From contig CM041465.1 of assembly GCA_023213395.1 (NCBI GenBank), positions 213,659,741 through 213,723,740 on the forward strand: DNA of 64,000 nt, read 5' to 3'. Source of the stretch: Cycas panzhihuaensis (Eukaryota > Cycadophyta). This document shows, in pieces, positions 56,754 to 64,000 of the stretch; position 1 is the first letter of the stretch, and the number at the start of each line of letters is the position of its first letter. The position numbers and the translations under genes are program-made. Below the pieces are notes generated by a model. The model was not told where the DNA came from. It ran no database searches and saw only the letters and a program-made list of their open reading frames with translations.

Positions 56754-58156
56754 TTTTCCCAAGTGATATCAAAGCTTTACTCTTCGATCCATCTAAAGTA
56801 GTAAGGTATGATTGTAAAGATATGACATAATAGGAGGAGCTAAAAATTTGGGATATTTCTTTTTCTTATGGTGAAAAATAAAATAGCCTCTCTTTGGTTC
56901 ATTTTGCTTCTTTGATTATTATTTTGTATTCATATACTCTCTTTACCACTCTCCTATCACTTGCCTAGATTATGGAAAGACAACAAGACTTTCTACAACC
57001 TTTTTATTTTCCATAGAGTTTAGGTAGAGACCTTATTTTGGGGGTCTTTAAACATCTATAGATAGTTATCATTCTCAGCCAAGAATACTTGGGTATATGC
57101 TAATACATAAAGTGAAATAGGCTACTTGCTTACATAGGCATAAGATAATACCTACATATAAAAGTAAGACTTCATGTATCTTCAAATATATATGAGGACC
57201 CTTTCAAGCTTCATTCCCTAACCTAGAATAGGAAACCTATTGACCATCTACAAATATGTAGTGCATTAGTTGGTGGTTAGTGCTATGTATCTACCCTTCT
57301 TAAATACCTCAATATGAACATGGTTATTAGTATGGTAATCTCTTATAGTTAGTACCTTAAGATATTAGGTTAAACATTAGTAGTGATTAAGAAGTTTATT
57401 GAAGGTCTTATAGACTAATTAAGCCTTGTGTTATAAGTATGCTTAGAGTCAGTTTCCTAAATACTAATGTGTATTAATAAAAACTATTATTAAAATATAA
57501 TAAGTAAATTAATTTCCATCATCAACAAACTATAGGGTATAAAAGTTATCAAGTTATCGCAATCTAACATTATAACAAAAGTAACAAGTTATTCAAACCT
57601 TGTTTATAGACTCTCATATGTCTAAACCTTCACCTACAAGTGTAGTAGTTATTATAAAATAAAAAAATAAAAAAATTTCACAACTTAAAATTTACCCTCA
57701 CATTTTATACATCCTATTTGAATGAGCATGTCACATTGATCATTTTTTACTAGGTTAGATTTAACTCAAAATTTAGAAAAAATGATATACAAGTATCTTG
57801 TGGACCCTACAACCCTATTTTTACACTTAAAATTCATCCACCTCATTTTGACGAGATCCTTTTAATCCTTTGAGTATACTAGGTAATATTATCATAAAAT
57901 TTTAGTAGTCAGTAGGCCATAAACAATCCCCCCACCCCCCTGACATTTTCTACATCATTTCTCAATTCTCTAAATTCCATTATATTTATCTACTTCCTAA
58001 TTTGATAAGTCCCACTTTATCTTTCTACTCTTATTTCATATCACCTCTTCTTCTTTATTAAATCCCTCTTCTTGGGATCCCTTCCCATCCATATGATACC
58101 TCCCCATATAAGAAGATTAAATTACTACATTAGAGGCCTAGTTTACCAACTTCAAG
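56754..58156 (+). other. Leader and gag start of element G unit 2 (left part)
   Basis: Colinear with 53608 to about 54990. A C-run (CCCCCCACCCCCC) near 57930 is specific to this unit. Confidence 0.7.
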
Positions 58157-58645
58157 TGTTAAAACATAATATTTAATGTATATGGTGTACACATGCACTT
58201 CCCACCATTCACATACATCAAGATATATGAGATGCACATATATCCATATTATCACTTTATTAGATGATGTAAAGGCTCATAATATTTGATAGGCCACTTA
58301 TGAGATGATCTTACTATACATATATACACTCACCACTTGTGAACTTGAAAAAGGATAGAGCAAAGAGAGAGAAGAAAGATTTAAACCTTATGATTATAAG
58401 TGGATTCCTAACTCCACCTTCTCCCATGGTTTTTTCCACAATGGGTTTTCCATGTATATATCTTGGTGTCCATCTTATGGTGATTTTCTTGCTTGATGAT
58501 GCATGTTTTACATGTTTGACATTTTATATTCATGTTAATTAATTTATTAAGTATACATTCTCATGAGTTCATATTTCTCCATTATTATTGCATCATATAT
58601 ATTATAGAATCATAGCTAATATCAGTATTCCCTATATTTTTATTA
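58157..58645 (+). repeat. Solo LTR inserted in element G unit 2
   Basis: 489 bp starting TGTTAAAACATAAT and ending TTTTTATTA, flanked by TCAAG (58152-58156) and TTAAG (58646-58650). Unit 1 has no such insert: its sequence passes directly from the equivalent of 58156 to 58651. The open frame at 58339-58542 lies inside it and shows no domain. The strand is given by the TG start, but orientation is not otherwise proven. Confidence 0.75.
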
Positions 58646-58650
58646 TTAAG

Positions 58651-58820
58651 AACTATATATCCACAAAGAATAACATAGCTCATCTCATAAATAAGGTTAC
58701 AAAGATGTCCACTCAAATATCAAACATGGCATCCATGTCCAACATAATTGATACTTCTAACTTAATAGAAGACCCTCCTCTACTTCTAACCCTTCCACCA
58801 TGATAATAACCACTCCATGG
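58651..58820 (+). pseudogene. Gag N-terminal fragment of element G unit 2
   Basis: Continues the gag reading after the solo LTR: KNNIAHLINKVTKMSTQISN, MASMSNIIDTSNLIEDPP, LLLTLPP, then two stops. Parallel to 55010-55160 in unit 1 but with fewer stops, showing Gln codons (CAA) where unit 1 has TAG. Confidence 0.75.
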
Positions 58821-58833
58821 TTAGAAGACCCTC

Positions 58834-58866
58834 CTTGCATTGTCCTTGTTAAGATTTGGGTCTAAT
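58834..58866 (-). repeat. 33-bp inverted gag fragment at the end of element G unit 2
   Basis: CTTGCATTGTCCTTG...GGGTCTAAT matches the reverse complement of 55183-55215 in unit 1 with about four mismatches. It is preceded by an echo of TTAGAAGACCCTCC (58821-58834; compare 58764-58780). Colinearity with unit 1 ends here. Confidence 0.75.
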
Positions 58867-60028
58867 GTCCACTCAAACTCCTTTCTATTGATAAGATATT
58901 TCCTATTTAAAATTCTTATAATTTCATTGCTTATTGGAGATTATTTTTTGCTTAGAGTTTACTCTTCCTTTCTACTAATTTTTATGGGGATCTTATATTC
59001 ATTTTTAGCTTGGAACTTTAGCTAAATGTTAGCCCTTTGTGGGATAAAAAGAAGATAGATTAGTGTAAATCATGGTCATCTCTTCACTATCTAAATAATT
59101 ACCTGCTTCCATTCTTCTGTAGTAATCTAAATTCCAAGTGGTTTGCGATATCTTTGGTTTTTTTGTGGCTATAGTTTAGCCTAGGGTACTTAATGTTCTT
59201 CTTTCTTTATCAGTTTTAAAGGAAGAGTTTAGAGAAATTTGATTAAATGAAAGAAAAAGAGCTATTATGAGGTAGAATTTTTACATGATAGGAAAGAAAT
59301 TTTGATATTGTTCTTATTTTACTTTACTTATTTCATCTCTTTTACTTAAAAAAAAAAAAAACAAAAAATCTAAATTAGTGAATGATATATGTATGATTTT
59401 TAAAATCATTAAAGGTTCAAGGATCCCTTTAGAGCCTATTATACTTCAATTATGATAGAATCTCTTGATGTTTTAACTTGATACTTTTGTAAGAATTGTG
59501 ATTTGAATATGGTTGGTTGCATGCACTATTGATAATCTGAAAAATCACTTACAACAGTAGTAGAAAATCTTTGAAATTTCTCTTCTTATTGTAGAGTCAT
59601 TGTTTAAAGGAAAGGTAACATGCATTTGGGATAAAAATCTTTTTATTTTCATTGCATATTATTGGATCCTTTAGCTATATTGCATACATAGTTGCAAGTG
59701 AAGTTAGTTACATGCTTGTGTTAGTTCATTTTTTATAAAAAGTATGTGTTGTATCCAAAGGAAATAGTCTCGTACTCATTTTAGCATGTTTTATCTTAAA
59801 AAAAAAGGAAAAACATATTACATGTGTGCTTAGCTTTCTTGCACATGTCTTAAAAATTAGGTGGTTCGATTTTATAGTCCTATTAATTGTCTTTTTTTTT
59901 TTTCATTTTTATTAAAAAATAAAATCATAAAAAAAAAAGGAAACAAATAAGAAATAAAACCTTTCTCATCACTTACCCATTTCCCCTCATTCAAGTAGAA
60001 ATTTAAAGGTTGAAAGAATTGAAGGAAA
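58867..60028. other. AT-rich stretch with no recognisable gene
   Basis: No domain; A- and T-runs near 59349 and 59891. Confidence 0.35.
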
Positions 60029-60190
60029 ATGAGTCCCTCGAAAGGATATGAGAGACATTGTCAGAGTAGTTATGACCTTAGAACTCCTTCAGCTGGTTGT
60101 GCAGGCCAATGGATTCAATCACCCTCATATATCCTAGCCTTTCATTACCTTATTCATATCCTCATCAAATGATACAATTAAGTGGAGACT
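60029..60190 (+). pseudogene. Possible N-terminus of Gag in element H
   Basis: The ATG at 60029 opens MSPSKGYERHCQSSYDLRTP, SAGCAGQWIQSPSYI, a Ser/Pro/Tyr-rich text like disordered Gag N-termini. It stops soon after. Identification rests on composition and position only. Confidence 0.35.
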
Positions 60191-60590
60191 CTTCCTTAGG
60201 AGTTGGATAAAGGTGGTCACTTAGGTCTTCTTAGATTTTATATCTCCTAGCCTAAATTTAAAATAAAAGAATATCTCATCAATTGAGATATATCTAGTTT
60301 AGGTCCATCCAAGACACACCATCTTTTTGGAAAGTATACTAGGGAGCTACCATTTATTCTCTTATTAAAGTAATGGAGAATATCACACCTACCCCTAGGC
60401 AATCTTTGAGGCTTTAAGGCCTCCCACCTGATCTTCAAGCTTAACCTTCACATTTTGGTCAAGAAGTTTCATCATCTTATATTGAATCTTTAGAACTTCA
60501 CTCTCATTATACATATATTTATCCTCATGAAGTTTCAACTTAATTGTACGAAATCCTAGTGGAGCAAGGATAACCCAAACCCTCTTAATT
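60191..60590 (-). other. Unassigned reverse-strand open stretch inside element H
   Basis: The minus-strand frame 60438-60247 reads MKIRWEALKPQRLPRGRCDI...KLDISQLMRYSFILNLG. Upstream on the same strand, in another frame, lies text such as KMMKLLDQNVKVKLEDQ. I do not recognise the protein. It separates the two Gag parts and may be an insertion or captured fragment, or may be chance. Confidence 0.3.
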
Positions 60591-62640
60591 TCATGGTGAT
60601 CCTTCTTTTATAAATCCTTGTTTTACATAAGAAGAATCACTCCCTGTTCATGCTCATTCATCATACTTTGAGCCAGTTCTTACTAGGATTCCTACTCCAC
60701 TTCATATTCCTAGATATCAAGATCCGTTCTATCCAGAGACTCATACCATGACATCATCACCATAACAACATCAATTTGATCCTTTTTATGAGGAGTTTGA
60801 GTCAATTCAAGTTGAGCCCTAAATTGTTCCTAATGTCATTTGATCTCCCATACCTTCTTACCCTCCTTCACTAAGACCTTCATCAAGACCTCATTCTTCT
60901 TCTTTAGAGGAGGTAGAAGATCATAAGTTGATCCATTCCTAGCCTCATCACTCTCCTTCTATGTTACAAGTTTGGACTTATTCTTACCATACCATACTAT
61001 CTACACATAAAGGTATCTCTACTATTCTTATCCATGGCAACCCTAATTCCTCTCATGTTCCCACTTTAAGTCAAGTAGGTTTTCCTTCACCGAGCCTATC
61101 ACCTATCCATTCCTATACCACTAGGGTTGCCCCCTCTTATCTAGTTTCCTCTATAACTCAATTACCACTCTACACATCATATATAATTTTGTTGCAAGGC
61201 ATTAGACCTCGTGCACCTTCTCCTCGAGCATCTAATGTAGCCCCCTCTTCTCAACATATTTTTTATACTTATTTTGTCCATGCTCATACCTCAATTAGTC
61301 AATCTCAAGCCTTTGGAGTTGCCAACCCTACTTCTTCATCATATATTCCTAGGCCTACTTCATAAATAACTTCTTTTCCTTCATTTAATCCTATTCTTCC
61401 ATAATATCCTATGCCTCAAACTAACTCTATGATTAACCCTACAACTTGGTTTAATCCTTTATCCACTTTTCTATCCTATTATATTCCCTAATAATAACTT
61501 CAATAACCCATTCCTTCCTCTATTCCACATCCATTCTCCTTACCTCAACATCATGCCACGTTAAGGCTAAGGAAACCTTTTATTGATTATATGAAATCCC
61601 CTTTTTTCGCGTAAGGTCCTTTTATCTCCTATGCCTTTATTCCTTCTTGAGTTACTTAAAATATTAGGTGACTCTTTACAAGACCCTGCTTCCTACATAT
61701 AAGTGTTTGCACTTGCTTATGCAGATTTCATGTCATATGATTATATCATGATATGCTTGTTCCTTAAATCACTTTAGGGTGATGCCTTGAAGTGGCTTTA
61801 TTGACTTCCTTTAGCCTCTGTCCTTTCATTCTAATAATTAGTTGATTCTTTTATTAACCATTTTGATATAGTGACACCATTTAAATCAGGCATCAAGTCC
61901 CTTTTAACCATTAAACAAAACCATGATAAGACCTCAAGAGATTTTGTGAGAAGGTTTCAAAACCAGATACATGCTTATCATTCATATCTTGATCCTAGTC
62001 TCCTATTTGATTTATTTACTAATGCTTTGAGGCCATATGTACATCTTGAAGTTCTTAAACTTGGTCCTTAAACTTATGAAGAAGTTGTTAATAGTTGTCT
62101 AACTTTGGAAACATTTGAGATTTAAGCAGGTATTAAGAAAGTTAGGAAACCTATTCCTTCCAAAGAAACTATTCAAATGGAAAAGGCTTCCTATCCCAAG
62201 CCTACCTATGATAATCTAATTTCTTCTATTAGATCATTGGAGTGTGTGATCAACACTAAATTATGTGTTGATGGTCCTTCTCAGAGTCAATCCTCTTAGG
62301 AAATAAAAGTGATCCATCTTACTGAAAGAAAGAAGAAATAAGCTCCTCCTCCACCTCCTCCTTCTGTTAGAAAGATAAAATGGAGTTTGTATCATCAAAC
62401 AAATGCTAATGATAGAAGTGAGTGCTGTATGGTTTAAAATATTGCCTAAAATATGAATGTTCAATCAAATCACTCCTTTAAGTCATCTTAAGATCAAATG
62501 ATCTATAAAGATCCTTTGCCTCAACATATCGAGAAAGCAAATAAAGATGATAAAGGTAAGGAAAAGTAGGTTCAAGATGTTGAAGGTGAGTGTGGTGAGC
62601 CTATACCACATGTTAGAGAGGGCTATGACCCTCCATCATA
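60591..62640 (+). pseudogene. Gag of element H (Pro/Ser-rich N-terminal part and Retrotrans_gag core)
   Basis: A long Pro/Ser/Tyr-rich region (for example YFEPVLTRIPTPLHIPRYQD, then 60961-61365 with SHVPTLSQVGFPSPSLSPIH) precedes the core at about 61670-62130. There FALAYADFMSYDYIMICLFL, GDALKWLY, then SLLTIKQNHDKTSRDFVRRF and YLDPSLLFDLFTNALRPYVH give the Retrotrans_gag pattern. A charged tail follows, with stops at likely Gln positions. The product would be a particle protein. No knuckle is visible. Several stops and frameshifts. Confidence 0.7.
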
Positions 62641-62697
62641 TGAGGATTAATAGGATTGGTTGATATAAAGGTAGGAATATAATAATATGGGGGTGAC

Positions 62698-62854
62698 TGT
62701 TATATATACCCCACTCTATTGTAAAGAGGAGAATATGATACAATGATATGTTAATAGATGTTCTTCGGAACCCTACCTTCTTCTTTCATCTTATTTCTCC
62801 TATTTCTCTGTATATTTCTTTATATTGATTTGGTTACAGGATAAGCATGTAACA
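62698..62854 (+). repeat. 157-bp LTR shared by element H and the downstream element
   Basis: Starts TGTTATATATACCCC right after a purine tract and ends GCATGTAACA right before the primer site TGGTATTAGAGC (62857-62868). The left context is that of a 3' LTR and the right context that of a 5' LTR. Confidence 0.78.
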
Positions 62855-62868
62855 AGTGGTATTAGAGC

Positions 62869-63641
62869 TATGTTGTGATCATGGAAAGCTGCCCGAAAGA
62901 TCAGAGCCATTTTCTGATCCATACAAGAGCCAGGGATCCATTTTTTGCCAAATTTTTTTTCAAGGTTTTTAGCATATGAAAGTTCTACTCGTTGGGATCA
63001 AAGACGAAAGATTCTCAAGGAAACGTTAAAGAATTCAAGACGAAAGGGCCCGCGCCATAAATTTTGAGTGGTCATACTGTTGGTTTGGTGAAAAGTTGCA
63101 GAAATCATAGCCAATTTTATTTCAACCTAATTTCCGTTGACTTATTTTTGGGATAGATCTGCAACCTCAACTTCAAAGAGCCATAACTTTAGCTACAGGT
63201 GTCCAAATGACCTCAATTTTTTTTGATTCTATGGGTTTCTAAATTTTCTTTCCAATGGAAGTGGTTTGAAGTCAATCAAAGGTCAGAGCAGGGAGTTATT
63301 GGCATTTTATTAGAAGGTACTATTATAATCCTTAGAAACCCTAGTAACAAATTTCTTAAACAGCTATAACTTTTGATTTAGACATCAGAATTTAATTCCG
63401 TCTAAACCGTTGGAATCGTATTTTTGTGGCCGTGACTTTTAGCCATATTTTATGTGCTTTTGGGCCATATATTTTTTTCAGAATTAAAATTTTAAAGTTA
63501 AAGTTAAAGTTTCTATATTGTATTTGGTTGTTCAGACCTTGGTTACAAAACCATTGCTCTAGAGGCCTAATATTTCTTTGTATTAAAATTAGGGGATAAC
63601 AGGCTATAGACACCCCTAATCTCTCTAACATCTATATTATC
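62869..63641 (+). other. Leader of the element at the right edge
   Basis: Non-coding, less AT-rich than its surroundings and with several CpGs; no domain. Begins just after the primer site. Confidence 0.55.
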
Positions 63642-64000
63642 ATGGATACAAAAAGGCCCATACCTCGTATATTTAATGCAGATGGGACTCTTTCTATAGA
63701 TGATTGGGTTAGAGACATGCATCTATATTTAAAATCACTTGATGATGACTACAGAAGTAATAAAGAGATGATTAAAGTTGCCTCATTATATCTACAAGAA
63801 GAGGCTTACCTTTGGTTTAAGGAGTGGTATGGCACATTTAGTCCATTTAAGTCATTTTTCTGCTACAATATGATCTCCGTGACAAATATGATGCTTCTTG
63901 GTGGAATCAGATGCAAAGCCTTGAACAAGATAAATAAGAAGCTCGTCAAATACTTGAGAAATATAATCGTAAGGTGGAACAAGGAATTCTCCCCACTCCT
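63642..64000 (+). pseudogene. Gag (partial, runs off the window) of the right-edge element
   Basis: ATG at 63642 opens MDTKRPIPRIFNADGTLSID, DWVRDMHLYLKSLDDDYRSN, KEMIKVASLYLQEEAYLWFK, EWYGTF. That is a Retrotrans_gag start with the two conserved tryptophan positions. Near 63850 the frame shifts and continues as ASWWNQMQSLEQDK followed by TAA. At least one indel is present, but the region is well preserved. It is cut by the window end. Confidence 0.8.

Larger units (their letters stand above)
53250..58866 (+). mobile_element. Element G: head-to-tail array of a gag-protease gypsy element
   Basis: The order is purine tract, LTR1 (53270-53607), leader, gag, protease, purine tract, LTR2 (56416-56753), leader, gag start, break at about 58820. 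Both LTRs are 338 bp and both are preceded by CTAAGGG(GG)ATG, so the repeating unit of 3146 bp includes the 3' end of the interior. Homology between units continues from the LTRs through the leaders into gag. There is no RT or integrase between gag-protease and LTR2. A solo LTR (58157-58645) has inserted in unit 2. This arrangement is expected from unequal recombination between LTRs of neighbouring or identical elements. Confidence 0.85.
60029..62697 (+). mobile_element. Element H: gag-only gypsy-like element (left end not found)
   Basis: Gag text from 60029 to about 62640 is followed within 40 bp by a purine tract (ATATGGGGGTGA) and an LTR at 62698. No protease, RT or integrase lies between. 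A left LTR was not found, so the element is truncated or its LTR is unrecognisable. Confidence 0.6.

Noticed and set aside
1-64000. CRISPR arrays, operons, ribosome binding sites, riboswitches
   Set aside because: The window is clearly plant nuclear repeat DNA; no regularly spaced short repeats with unique spacers and no prokaryotic gene layout were seen.

Overview
The window looks like intergenic nuclear DNA from a seed plant with a large, very AT-rich, repeat-dominated genome. The evidence is plant-type Ty1/copia and Ty3/gypsy LTR retrotransposons primed by initiator tRNA-Met (TGGTATCAGAGC-like sites), an L1-type LINE whose ORF1 resembles the plant DUF4283/zinc-knuckle type, and pervasive C-to-T decay. 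I found no host protein-coding gene, tRNA, rRNA or CRISPR array. The composition would fit a gymnosperm such as Welwitschia, or another AT-rich plant, but nothing here fixes the species.

Layout: 1-6.7 kb is a minus-strand L1 LINE (ORF1, ORF2 endonuclease and linker). It is split by a very young 3.6-kb gypsy-like element (A, 308-3913) with two identical 246-bp LTRs, a perfect TGTTC target duplication, and only gag plus protease. 7-12.3 kb is eroded non-coding DNA with LTR remnants. 12.35-23.81 kb is a copia element (O, AATTT duplication) carrying a second complete copia (I, 14122-20366) inside its gag. 25.7-34.4 kb is a minus-strand copia (E) split by a plus-strand copia (D, 26756-32042, AATAA duplication). 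34.4-42.1 kb is mostly unassignable AT-rich DNA with minus-strand LTR remnants and microsatellites. 42.15-44.33 kb is an internally deleted minus-strand copia (C). 45.06-45.71 kb is a copia RT/RNase H fragment cut off by an LTR. 49.12-52.51 kb is a minus-strand element (F) with a long leader and a gag-like region but no pol. 53.27-58.87 kb is a head-to-tail array of a gag-protease gypsy element (G) with a solo LTR inside. 60.03-64 kb is a gag-only element (H) that shares one 157-bp LTR with a further gag region running off the window.

Working together: this is a nested retrotransposon graveyard. Autonomous copias (O, I, D, E) have recognisable gag-PR-INT-RT-RNase H order. A, F, G and H keep only gag or gag-protease, so they would need reverse transcriptase and integrase from other elements. 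The youngest element (A) keeps CpG dinucleotides and an intact zinc knuckle. Older ones show Gln codons turned into TAG/TAA and zinc-knuckle Cys turned into Tyr, which is the signature expected from deamination of methylated cytosine on both strands. I did not find a convincing new cellular system; the best lead is the set of trans-dependent gag/gag-protease elements.
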